A stretch of DNA of 64,000 nucleotides from Amia ocellicauda. Its lineage: Eukaryota; Chordata; Actinopteri; Amiiformes; Amiidae. The notes below the pieces were generated by a model. That model had not been told where the DNA came from. It did not search any database and saw only the letters and a program-made list of their open reading frames with translations. The stretch is from NCBI RefSeq assembly GCF_036373705.1, contig NC_089852.1, forward strand, positions 35,832,207-35,896,206, written 5' to 3'. Shown one piece after another: positions 1 to 20,373 of the stretch. Positions within the stretch are counted from its first letter, which is position 1; every line of letters begins with the position of its first letter. The translations under genes were made by a program, and so were the position numbers.

Positions 1-9030
<9,030 letters not shown>

Positions 9031-9251
9031 GAATGAAAACACACAAGAAACCTCACATGAAAGTGTAATGTTGATTCAACTATTAACACTGTGAAGACCT
9101 GAACTTATATTGATTTTTACTTTTATTTTATTTTTTTATTTCCTTCATTCAGGATCACAGTAAATATCTTACTAGTATACCCACACATACGGGGAGGTTT
9201 TAGGCGATGTAATGCATCTTTTAACTTTGGAAACAAAGAAAACACTATGGC

Positions 9252-9257
9252 AATAAA
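9252..9257 (+). terminator. FAM76B: Candidate FAM76B poly(A) signal
   Basis: Canonical AATAAA 222 bp after the stop codon. Hexamers of this kind are common in AT-rich DNA, so this is only a candidate. Confidence 0.3.
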
Positions 9258-10816
9258 ACCAGCTTCTCAGAACGGAACTACTTGAAGTGTGACTGAAAAC
9301 ATTTTTCATGTAGAGTTGCCTTCATTTCAGTAAATTGTCAAGTATTCATCTATTATTTTTTAATCTTTTGCATTTTGGAGGGTTTGTGCTAGTTGTTATT
9401 TTACACTGAGTACCTAAACCCCTGCATAACACGTATTACCATCTTTTAAATATAAATAAGCAAATTAACCAACTGCAGTCTGGTATTTTTCGGATGGCAC
9501 CAGGTAATAAGTGATGTGTGTTGTGGGCTTTTTTTATTTTTTATTTTATTTGATAAATAGTGAACATAAAACATTTTCCTGCAGGTTTTATTTTTATTTA
9601 TTCAGAATTTTTAATAAAAACAAAACAAAAATGCAGAACAGTGGGTGTGATTGCATATATATTGTTTTATTTTATTTTTAATCACGCTAATGATATATTT
9701 GAAACTCTCCTGGAGGCAATGCAAATGTTATCTTGTATACAACATAGAGCAGGGTCCTGAAGATTGTCTTGTGGGGGTGGCCCTTACCAGTTCAGGTGTT
9801 TTTTTTTATTCAACCAGCAAATCTTGCATTTTTAAGTAAATTAGGACATGTAAGTATAATAATGTAACACACTTGTGATCCTTATATATGTGATCGGCTG
9901 CTGGTTACATGGAAAGTGAATTCTGGGGGGGGGGCATGTGGCGGGAGCTTGGTGAAACACTGGCATAGAGCTAACATCTCACCTTAATTGTAGCTTAGAA
10001 CTGTGTGTAAATATGTCCGTTGCTTCTGCTGATGAAGCGATGAAGCCAGACTAAGAATGCTTTAAAACTCCAGTCCTGTGTGGTAAAACCTTCATGTATT
10101 CTTATTCCCGGGGCTCTGAGTGATCTCTGTTGATAGACGGGGTGGGCGGGGGTTGTGATATTCAGGCCAGGTGTCTGTAAGAGTTAAACTAAGAATTCTG
10201 TCATTCGTTCAAGATGGACGTTTTATTTTTATTTTTTGTAATCTATTTTATAACTTGAAAACCCCACCAGTCCCCTCACAGTGCTAGAACTGGGCAGTGA
10301 CTGTCACTGTGACCCTCTTGTGGAGAGACTTGTATAATTGCATGACGCACCGCTGTGAGGGGGAACGTGGTCTCATGTACTGTATTGTACTTTTAGACAG
10401 AATTAAAATGGCGTGTAAAATTCCTTTGGACATTCAAGGCCTTTGTGTATTTTAAACTTGTTACTTGTACGGTTTCTAGTAAGTATATGTAAGGCAATTA
10501 ATATATCTAGAATATGCTTTTAAATACACATGTATTTCACTTTTTACAGCTCTGGACTTAATGGAAAACTGTATTTGCACACTGGTGTACAGTTTCACTT
10601 TTGTACTTTTTTCAAACCCAATGTTTCAAAATATTAAATCTTGGTAATACACCCAATCCTGTCTGTTTGTGTATTCTGTCCGCTGCTCTCCGGAGGTTAG
10701 CTTTTGAAGGAAAAATCCAAATAGGTGTGAATGCTGCATTAGAGGCTGTCGTTCTCTTAATGTTTGGCTGCAACGGGGCAGCAGAGAGAACACAGATGAA
10801 CATGTAGCAGGACGAT

Positions 10817-10830
10817 CCAGTAGATGGCGG
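10817..10830 (+). promoter_or_regulatory. CTCF-like motif, + orientation
   Basis: CCAGTAGATGGCGG matches the published core consensus CCASYAGRKGGCRS at every position. By base frequencies a perfect match is expected about 0.03 times in a window this size on both strands. Located 1.8 kb past the FAM76B stop codon. Confidence 0.5.
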
Positions 10831-11327
10831 TAGATTTATTTAAATGTATGTGTTGCTGTTTTTAGAGCGTAGAACCATTGTGTTTATTTATGTGTGTATG
10901 TTTATGTGGGGGTGTGTGTGTATGTATAATAGATATATCTGTTTTTAACTGGTGGTTAAGAACTTATTTATGTCAAATGTCCTCTGAGAACTTGGTGTAA
11001 AACCCCTGTGTGAAAACATCGGTCATTGTTCTAGAGTTTCCAGAACAGTGATTGCCAGGACAACAGGATTTTGTGGTTGTAATTGTAATTTCTTTCGTTT
11101 TTAAGCAATAAAGGCCATTGTTTCCAGGTCATTGGGCACCACTCTAGCACAGACCTCTTATTTGAACTTGGACATCTCCCCCCAAAAACACAGTAGTTCA
11201 GTCTAGGCTGAGCCAAAATACTTACCCATCTCATTGTGCCAACAGCATCTAACTACTAACTGAGAATGATACACAGAGCATGTACATCTATTTGAAGATC
11301 TTTAAAATGACCACAGAATTGTTTGTT

Positions 11328-11331
<4 letters not shown>

Positions 11332-11359
<28 letters not shown>
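11332..11359. repeat. (CA)n microsatellite
   Basis: About 14 CA dinucleotides. The 102-codon frame starting in it (11323-11631) encodes a His-Thr repeat and is not a gene. Confidence 0.93.
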
Positions 11360-11363
<4 letters not shown>

Positions 11364-13215
11364 AAATGATCTGTGTTGCTACTGTATTCATATCAATTTT
11401 TACCCCAGACACAGAAAGTGCCACAGAAAAGTTTTTGAACGTCATCTGTGTGTCGGTCTCTGCGGTGGAGAAACCACAAACGACAGGAAAGGACAAAGTT
11501 TGTGCAGATGTGAACTTTCGCCTACATTTTTAAAGCAAGCCAATGAGGAACATGCATCGTGTTTTCATCAAGCTGGCAAAGGCCCCTCTCTGTTAAGCCC
11601 ATCCATGCGTTTCAGTAAGCTTGAAACGTGATTTCCGTGCGAGAAAAGTTTAAGTCTGCATGTCTTTCTTTTTAAAGGGGAAAGGATGGCTTGGAATTTA
11701 TTTGAACATACAATGTACAACGGTTATTAGATTTCCTGGGAGTTCTTTATTTTGTTGTTTTGGCGGTCATGCTGTTGTGATGCCCATTTGCCAGCTGTAG
11801 AAAACTCTGAAACACCTCCGAACATGGCAACGCTCTCCAGTTTCCATGCTGCAGTTTGTCGTGATTCTTTTCAAACCCTTTCAGGTGAATGTATTTTATT
11901 ACTGTCACTTAAGTTCTCTTTGGATTGGTCCAGAGTAGTTACACTTATTTCAGCCCCAATCTCCTGCTCTGGCTCACTTTGAGTCGCTCTGATCTTGTTG
12001 CACTTTCTGATGTAGCATACAACTGAAGTCTAGTTTAAGTAGAAGCTCATGGCACTGTCGAGGCCCTTGACTCTCTGAACTCACTTTGGGTGAAAAAGAA
12101 GAAGAAAAAAGTGCTTAATAATGACTACTTCTCATACAAATACTAAAATATCCTATAAAATTGTGTTTTTCTGTTTAAGGTTTGAAATACGAGGCCAGCT
12201 GTTAACCCTGTATTATGTGACTGTGCTTCACTTGCTGTGTGCTGGTGGTAGTGGCTGAAGGCCAGAAGTCATGCTGTCTTTCTGCAGCAATACGATTTCA
12301 ATGCAATGACAAATCAACAGGCCTAGAGGGAGACGTTGAATAATCATTTTCACTTCTCTCTCATGGCCCGTTTCAGTTTACCACTTTTATAAAGCAGATG
12401 GAATACAATTTTTCATCAGCTGCTGTGAAACCTTAGTCATAATTTTCTGTATTTATTTACCCTACTCTGACGGTGCATGAAACACCAGGGTGGTTGTGGT
12501 GGTCTTATTATTTAATCACACACACAGTATAGCATGTTCCTAATTTGAAATTGCTAAGTTTTAATGATAGTTATATTTCATACTTAACCATCTATACTAT
12601 GCCATATTAAACCACAAACCACAATGGATCCACCTTACATTATAATCCTGAAACGTATACATAGATTTCCGCAGTAAAATATACATTTAAGCAATTTCTG
12701 TTTTCCTCTAATTATTAATGTCCTGCTATATCAAATGAATTGATTTATAAAGAAATTAAACTAAGAAATATTCACCATAATTGCAAATATGAAAAGAACT
12801 ATAAGCAGTCTTTACAACATAGACGGAAAGCATGTAGTTATTTTCAATAACATGTTTATGTGCCTATTTTGTTTTGGCAAATTATATTTATTAATCAGCG
12901 GGTTCTTCTTCGGGATTCACATGGTAAATGAATACAAAATAAAATAATTTGAGAACCTCTAACCTAGAATATAGGAAAACATGTGGAAATGTGATTTTTC
13001 TCTTTTTCTAGACCAAACCCATAAAAAATAATATTAAACCAAACAGCGTAATGCTTTATGAAGGTCTGCTCTATAAACAGAAGGCTATGGGTCATGGAAA
13101 TATATGACAGGGCCTGTGCACATGGAAATGTACTAAGACATTTGTTACATGTATTTTCAGGAAAAGCCCTCTTTAATATAATGACAAAATCCTGCTGTTT
13201 TAGTTCACAGTAACT
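11360..13215. other. Intergenic DNA, no gene seen
   Basis: Unique-looking AT-rich sequence between FAM76B and SESN3. I found no coding frame, RNA gene or known repeat. Confidence 0.7.
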
Positions 13216-13410
13216 AGTTTTAGGGCTAATGCAAATCAAAACTTTGACCTACCCACAAAACATAAATTCCTAGCTTGTCCCCTATCACGTTTTGATTTAT
13301 AAGCAGTAGAAAGTGGCTTCTAGCAATAAATTGAAACGTGATCGGGCACACATTTGTGCTTTGCAATTCACGGGTAGGTGAAAGCTTTGATTTGGTCTAG
13401 CCCTTAAACT
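13216..13410. mobile_element. Foldback / MITE-like element, unclassified
   Basis: The 195 bp segment folds on itself. The outer 39 bases of each arm (13216-13254 and 13372-13410) match at 33 of 39 positions in inverted orientation, sharing AGTTT-AGGGCTA, CAAATCAAA and ACCTACCC. Inner blocks containing ATCACGTTT and ATTTAT also pair, with a more divergent 28-base stretch of equal length between. The loop is about 23 bases. This resembles a small non-autonomous DNA transposon. I see no convincing target-site duplication, so the superfamily is open. Confidence 0.65.
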
Positions 13411-16405
13411 GACAAAATGTCTTTAATAAATTATATGTAGGTTATAGTACTATAAGACTTTTATAATTGATACCATTCCATGTTCAATGTCAAAATAGCT
13501 TTGAATATACATATGAATTTATTTATGTATTTACATATATCCTTCCCTATGTGCACATCTGATTATAATACATGTTCCCCCCCGAAAAGGGTTGATTTTT
13601 ACACTGCTATTTGAAGAAAGGCATCCCAGCCCTCTGTACGGTTGTGTAGTTATTTCCCTAACATCGTCAATTAGGAACAGAAAAGTATGTGATGCTGAAA
13701 GCCGGTTCATGTGATGCATTAATCTCTCAGTGATACGATTAGCTTCAGAATCTGAGCGCTTTCCAAGAAAATTTGATCAGAAACGCTCTTTAATATATTT
13801 TCCATTTTAATCAGTGGGCCACATTGGATGTGTCAATGGGAATTTTCTTCCCCACTTGGTATTATTTTTCCTTGAGAATTGTTCTGCTCTCCTCAAGCAT
13901 GGCTGATGTAGGGACAGCTCCAACGATGTGTGCTTAATCCTTCAGAACTGGTGCTAAAGAAAGATGGACGAACTTTCTGAAACAGTTGAAAAAATCTAGA
14001 ACTAAACTAGAGAAGGTTGATCCTAAAGCCTGTGGTCTGGCACAGCACTCATGCCTCTTGTTGTTTCTGGCATTTGGGAATAGTTCATGGCTAATGTTTG
14101 CATTTCATTTATTCTTGCTGTTGTAATATTCAATGCCTGTCACTAAATGCTTTAACCGTGACCTTCAAAAAATTGTCTACTTGGCAAAACTGGCAGGTTT
14201 TAAAGAGTGCTTCAGTGGATATTTGACTGTTGATTAAGATGCCCAGGTCCCAGGTCCGGACTGACTCTAATCCCTTCTGTAATCCCTGTGAGGGAATTCA
14301 GCACCGTCAGCAATCTGTTGCTGGACATCATCACTAAACGCTGAGACAGGGTCTCCTGCTCCGCTGAACAGGGGTCATATCCCCTTTCCCCAGTTAGCGG
14401 TATCACACTGTGTCTGTGAACAGTCTCAGAGAATTTACAACTAGTACCAGGAAACTCAGTTATGAAGATGTGAGGTTAAAGTTTAAAAGTAGGAAAAACA
14501 TCTTAAAAACAAGCCAGAAACACTGATCAATGACCGTTTCCTTCATCCTTGTTGACAACTTTGCTCTTTAAAATAAATCCCCAATTTTCAGACCAATATT
14601 TTTTAGAATGAGAACACTATCATATCATACTGGGTAAAACCTTAAGTAAATAAAATGAATGAACAACCACAGCTGACAATTACAGATACTTTGCTAAAAA
14701 AAAAAGGGGGGTAGGGGGTGGGGTCTTTTTATAAACAATAATGTTGTCTTGCATTTGCACTTCGTCACACACACACTTTGTCAATGTGTAAAGTAAAATC
14801 TTCTTCCTGGTAGCAACAGACGTATTATTTTTAGAGCAAGTCCAACTCCCTGTGTGTATGTAACCAGTTTGTTAAAAAAATTATAATGCTGTAAAGCAAT
14901 TTGATGTGCACTTCCCTGTGGTATTATGTTGTCAACTAATTGTAAAACAACAACAACACACATTGTCTGCTCCCTTTGTTGTAAATAGAAAAATTAATGT
15001 GACTGTAACCCAAGCTTTACTTCTTCAAGTGTTGGCTCTATTGGGGAGGCCTTTTAAGTTGCTGTCCTGTTATCCTCTTCCAGAATCACCCTAAGCTAGT
15101 AACAAATCTTCTAAATAGTTTCAGGTTCTAAAGATAGCAATAAAGCAAGGGGAGTTGGCTGAAAAAAATAAATAAATCTTATTTCAGTGATAGGCAGCTT
15201 CTTGATTAAAAAACTAAACTAAACAAAAACAACCTTCTTCTCATGCCAAGACCAGAATTATTAAACATTTAGAAATAACATTACTTTCCAAATAACAAAT
15301 CAGTTTTTGTTACTCGATTTGAAAGATTTGTCATTATTTAGAAAAGGAAAACTGAAACTTCTATTCTATTTCTGCCGTTCTTGCATTCTGCTGAGTAATC
15401 AGTCCAAGATAAGCAGGGGGATTTTCAGTGCTGGTAGAGATACTCTTGCTCTCGATTATGTGAGTCTCCTCCAGCACCGCACTTGGCAGTCCCTGCAGAC
15501 TGAGCTGATAAACTGGATCAGCAGCCAAGGCAAAAAAGACTGAGCCAGCTCAGCTTTTCTTCGCCAAGTTTTTACAGTCGGCCATCTCCAGAGCAGTGCC
15601 ATAACCAGGCAACCTAGAAGTGGAGAAGAGTGTCGGTAGCATTTCATGAGGAGGAATACTATACAATGAATATGATAGGAGCCAGAGCCAGTGTAGGCCC
15701 CAAGAGACATTGTGGTTTTAGCAAAACAAGGTTTTTATATATTTTGACTCAGACATAAGGCACTATCCTATTACTGTCCTGCAGTAACTGTGTGAAGATT
15801 ATTAACTGTTCTTTAACTCTCAGGCCAAGATTAAATCAAAACTTCCACCCACCTGCCAAGTGTAAATTCCAGCCGTGCTGCTCCATGGAGGCTTTGTTTT
15901 GGCCACGGGCCTTTCACGTCCTACCACAATGGAAAGGGCTATCAAGCGTTTGGTTTGGAGTTTGGGATTGGCGGGTGGATCAAGGTTTTCTTAATACATG
16001 GTGGGCGTGATGAGATACAGTGGGATTTTAATGGCACAAATAAGATATACACACAAATACACAAATATCTCTTTGTAAGAGATATGGACAACTGTTTTAT
16101 GATTAACCCTTTTTGATCATGGATGATTATGACTGCAGTGTTAATATTGCTACTTTTACACTGTGGACTTCTCTTTAATTGGTATGAATTAGACGTTGAA
16201 CTTTACTGTTGTGAGCAGAGGTAAAAAAACCAGTTTTGAAGCCAGTTAGATATGTAAATGAGGGAAAAAAACACTTCCCCACATAGTTAAGGGCTATATT
16301 TCACAATATCTTCCATGTGGTCTAGACAACCTCACATTTCGAAGACAAACGTATAAACTCTCTTCATCACAGGTTCCAAACACACACCTAGACTGTCTCT
16401 ATATA
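13411..16405. other. Intergenic DNA, no gene seen
   Basis: About 3 kb of unique-looking DNA. A G-rich stretch (runs of 6, 5 and 4 G) lies at 14706-14723. No gene or classified repeat seen. Confidence 0.65.
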
Positions 16406-16960
16406 CACCGATCAGCCATAACATTATGACCACCTGCCTAATATTGTGTAGGTCCCCCTTTTGCCACCAGAACAGCCCTGACCCATCGAGGCATGGACTC
16501 CACTAGACCTCTGAAGGTGTGCTGTGGTATCTGGCACCAAGACGTTAGCAGCAGATCCTTTAAGTACTGTAAGTTGCGAGGTGGGGCCTCCATGGATCGG
16601 ACTTGTTTGTCCAGCACATCCCACAGATGTTCGATTGGATTGAGATCTGGGGAATTTGGAGGCCAAGTCAACACCTTGAACTCGTGATTCATCAGACCAG
16701 GCCACCTTCTTCCATTGCTCCATGGTCCAGTTCTGATGCTCACATGCCCATTGTAGGTGCTTTCGGCAGTGGACAGGGGTCAGCATGAGCACCCTGACTG
16801 GTCTGTGGCTACGCAGCCCCATATGCAACAAACTGTGATACACTGTGTGTTCTGACACCTTTCTATCAGAACCAGCATGAACTTTTTCAGCAATTTGAGC
16901 TACAGTAGCTCACACGGGCCAGCCTTCGCTCCCCACATGCATCAATGAGCCTTGAGCCTT
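16406..16960 (-). mobile_element. Deleted Tc1/mariner-like element, third family
   Basis: One terminus is present, with CACCGATCAGCCATAACATT next to a TA at 16404-16405. The opposite terminus is absent. The body encodes pieces of a Tc1-like transposase on the - strand. The right boundary is approximate, set where similarity to transposase ends. Confidence 0.85.
16438..16925 (-). pseudogene. Tc1-like transposase fragment with internal deletion
   Basis: Reading the - strand, VYHSLLHMGLRSHRP leads into the first catalytic block WSDES, and then the sequence jumps straight to [20 protein letters not shown], the third acidic block, in another frame. The central part with the second Asp has been deleted. 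The C-terminal segment is otherwise readable to 16441. Confidence 0.88.
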
Positions 16961-18834
16961 CTACTATGCATCTAAGAAGATGTGCAACAGGGAGTTAAAG
17001 CATTTGGGCTGTTTTTAACATCTGGAAAGTTAATTGCTGCCTTTTGGCAGGATAGTCATAGAATTTAGAGGAACACAGAAAATCACATAGGAAACGCCAC
17101 ACCTCAGCCATTCATCAACTGTTACTCCTGTACTGACCCCACAGAGACAGGTATGAGCAGCTTTCCTTTCCAAATCAGCCTTTTTTTGTTTGGATGCTTT
17201 GTTTTCAAACTCAACAAATTTTTCTAACCAAACATCAGATTTCATTAGATTTTATTTGAATGTATTGTATTTTATATATAAGGATGTGGATTATAACTGG
17301 ATGGCAAAATTGAGTACTTGAGTTTTGTGGGTACACTCTCCAAATGTGCTCTAAATCCAAATCAGTATGATCTACTGCGTTATTTTCTGCGTTATTCCCT
17401 TTGCTTTCCCCTGTTGAATGTTCTGACCATGTTCTGCGTACAGGATAGCGACGGCAGTGAAATTCAGAGCTTTAAAAGGAAGCACCACACCTTCCCATTC
17501 ACTGTGTGAGCAGCTCCACAGGGGACAATCATGGGAAGTATGTCTCTTTATGAATAGGAGCCACAGAAAGGTCATGCGTCATTCCTGGGTACAGATGACA
17601 AGGGGCAAGTTCCCGATGTCTGTGTTTTGTTGCTGTAGATCTATAATTGGCCCTGTCAACTGGTTGACTGCATGTGGCATTTGTCTTCTCTTCTGGGAAT
17701 CAGTGCCAGATTTCTTGGAGGAAAGCACTATTGTCTGGATTTATTTTTCTTCTCTGATAATATTTTCATTGAAAGGTTTGAAGAATATGGTAGTAAACAA
17801 TCATAATGGCCATTAACTTTGAATATTTTAGAAGCATCACCCTGGGATATAATATCTTTTGCTGAATTACAGGTTTGCCAGTTTTACTACAATAGTCCCT
17901 TCCTGCATTTTATTTTGTTAATGAGTTTATCTGAGGCAGTGATCTGTGGTATCTGGAGCTTCATGCGCTTTCAGGTAAAAGAGTCAAACACCTGTTCTGG
18001 GTGCAAAAAACATTGTTTAGGCTAATGGCGACAATCTCAGATGTTTGGGAACTGAATCTCCCCTATGGTCCAAAGACCTGATTACGGTGCAGAGAGAAAC
18101 ACTTCTTCGACTGGAGGTCTACTGGCTTGGCCTGTCTGATTGCATCATGGTTGGCTGTCTGCCCCCCCAGGTTATCAGGTCAGCTCAGAGCTGGCAGCAT
18201 TCTCAACAGCTGCATCATGTTTACATCTCCGCAGCAGATTCGCCTTGCAGCAAGGCAATCCATGGACCCTCCACAGTTTAACGATAATGAATAAAAACAA
18301 CAGTGACGCCCGGGCTCTCTAGCTCAGGGAGGTTTTATTTGTTTGCTGTTCATCCTTCACATCTCCTCCCCTTATGTTTCACATTGATTGTGTTCTCCTG
18401 CTCTCGTGTCAATGTACAAGAGTCAACCCCTGTCACTCCTGTCTCCCAGCCCACATTCAGTCTTCAGCACCACACTTACAGTCATAGTCAATATACACAT
18501 GTAAGAGTAAATGAGAGTAAAAATAACAAAGAGCAAATTCAAAATATGGTGCACAATTCTGTTTTGGGACAGTTTTAGTTTGCTGGTAGGAAAAGCCCAA
18601 TTCAGATATGTAATAGTACAATAGACTTCTGTTACTTGGCAGTTTATATCACCTTCTTGTTTCACTTAATTGTCAGTCTTGTTTGTCTCAGTACAGTATC
18701 AGTAAAGGAAGTGGTCTTCCTTAGAAGATTGTGCTTAAGCTGCTGTAAGTAGAAATATGAAGGATGATAGAAAGTCTCGTCTGCAATCGTCTCTTTGTAT
18801 AAACACATGCTTCCATGCAAATATTTAAAACACA
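16961..18834. other. Intergenic DNA, no gene seen
   Basis: Nothing recognised. The 119-codon frame at 17457-17816 and others here have no domain and run through AT-rich DNA. Confidence 0.65.
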
Positions 18835-19033
18835 TACAGTGAGGGAAAAAAGTATTTGATCCCCTGCTGATTTTGTAAGTTTACCCACTGACAAAGAAAT
18901 GATCAGTCTATAATTGTAATGGTAGGTGTATTTTAACAGTGAGAGACAGAATAACAACAAGAAAATCCAGAAAAACGCATTTCAAAAAAGTTATAAATTG
19001 TTTTGCATGTTAATCAGCAAGATTTCTGGCTCC

Positions 19034-19130
19034 CAGGTGTCTTTTATACAGGTAACAAGCTGAGATTAGGAAAACTCTCTTAAAGGGCGTGCTCCTAATC
19101 TCAGCTCGTTACCTGTATAAAAGACACCTG
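19034..19130. repeat. 97 bp hairpin upstream of Tc1 transposase (copy 2)
   Basis: Same position, length and sequence type as the hairpin at 5070-5166, with arms starting CAGGTGTCTTTTATACAGG. A few more mismatches have built up than in copy 1. Confidence 0.88.
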
Positions 19131-19172
19131 TCCACAGAAGCAATCAATCAATCAGATTCCAAACTCTCCACC

Positions 19173-20165
19173 ATAGCCAAGACCAAAGAGCTGTCCAAGG
19201 ATGTCAGGGACAAGATTGTAGACCTACACAAGGCTGGAATGGGCTACAAGACCATCGCCAAGCAGCTTGGTGAGAAGGTGACAACAGTTGGTGCGATTAT
19301 TCGCAAATGGAAGAAACAAAATAACTGCCAGTCTCCCTCAGTCTGGGGCTCCATGCAAGATGTCACCTCGTGGAGTTTCAATGATCATGAGAACGGTGAG
19401 GAATCAGCCCAGAAATACACGGGAGGATCTTGTTGATGATCTCAAGGCAGCTGGTACCATAGTCACCAAGAAAACAATTTGTAACACACTACGCCGTGAA
19501 GGACTGAAGGTCCCCCTGCTCAAGAAAGCACATGTACAGGCCCGTCTGAAGTTTGCCAGTGAACATCTGAATGATTCAGAGGAGAACTGGGTGAAAGTGT
19601 TGTGGTCAGATGAGACCAAAATCGAGCTCTTTGGTATCAACTCAACTCACTGTGTTTGGAGGAGGAGGAATGACCCCAAGAACACCATCCCCACCGTCAA
19701 ACATGGAGGTGAAACATTATGCTTTGGGGGTGTTTTTCTGCTAAGGGGACAGGACAACTGCACCGCATCAAAGGGACGATGGATGGGGCCATGTACCGTC
19801 AAATCTTGGGTGAGAACCTCCTTCCCTCAGCCAGGGCATTGAAAGTGGGTCGTGGATGGGTATTCCAGCATGACAATGACCCAAAACACACAGCCAAGGC
19901 AACAAAGGAGTGGCTCAAGAAGAAGCACATTAAGGTCCTGGAGTGGCCTAGCCAGTCTCCAGACCTTAATCCCATAGAAAATCTGTGGAGGGAGCTGAAG
20001 GTTCGAGTTGCCAAACGTCAGCCTCGAAACCTTAATGACTTGGAGAGGATCTGCAAAGAGGAGTGGGACAAAATCCCTCCTGAGATGTGTGCAAACCTGG
20101 TGGCCAACTACAAGAAACGTCTGACCTCTGTGATTGCCAACAAGGGTTTTGGCACCAAGTACTAA
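19173..20165 (+). pseudogene. Tc1-like transposase, inactivated (copy 2)
   Basis: All three catalytic blocks survive ([34 protein letters not shown]), as does the full C-terminus, GFGTKY with TAA. Lesions seen by comparison with copy 1: the start ATG reads ATA; a 2-base loss after GRKW-type sequence near 19316 shifts frame; 18 bases are missing in frame where copy 1 has SCSARK; and a single-base loss near 19710 shifts frame again just before LWGCFSAKG. These differ from the lesions of copy 1. Confidence 0.92.
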
Positions 20166-20373
20166 GTCGAAGGGGTCAAATACTTATTTCCCTCATTAAC
20201 ATGCAAATCAATTTATAACTTTTTTGAAATGCCTTTTTCTGGATTTTCTTGTTGTTATTCTGTCTCTCACTGTTAAAATACACCTACCATTAAAATTATA
20301 GACTGATAATTTCTTTGTCAGTGGGCAAATGCACAAAATCAGCAGGTGATCAGATACTTTTTCCCTCACTGTA

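Larger units (their letters stand above)
9031..11112 (+). other. FAM76B: FAM76B 3' UTR and downstream flank, end uncertain
   Basis: AT-rich sequence after the stop. Candidate AATAAA polyadenylation signals are at 9252-9257 and 11107-11112, with weaker AATAAA or ATTAAA-type matches between. The sequence alone does not show which is used. No coding frame here is convincing. Confidence 0.4.
18837..20371 (+). mobile_element. Tc1-like DNA transposon, copy 2
   Basis: 1535 bp sister of the 3828-5394 element in the opposite orientation. TA duplications flank it (18835-18836, 20372-20373). It has the same CAGTGAGGG ends, about 200 bp IR/DR terminal repeats and internal hairpin. It lies in the FAM76B-SESN3 intergenic region. 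Confidence 0.95.

Noticed and set aside
11323..11631. 102-codon frame beginning in a CA repeat
   Set aside because: Start codon and first residues come from the microsatellite; no domain.
17457..17816. 119-codon frame in intergenic DNA
   Set aside because: No domain, no codon or splice support; consistent with chance.
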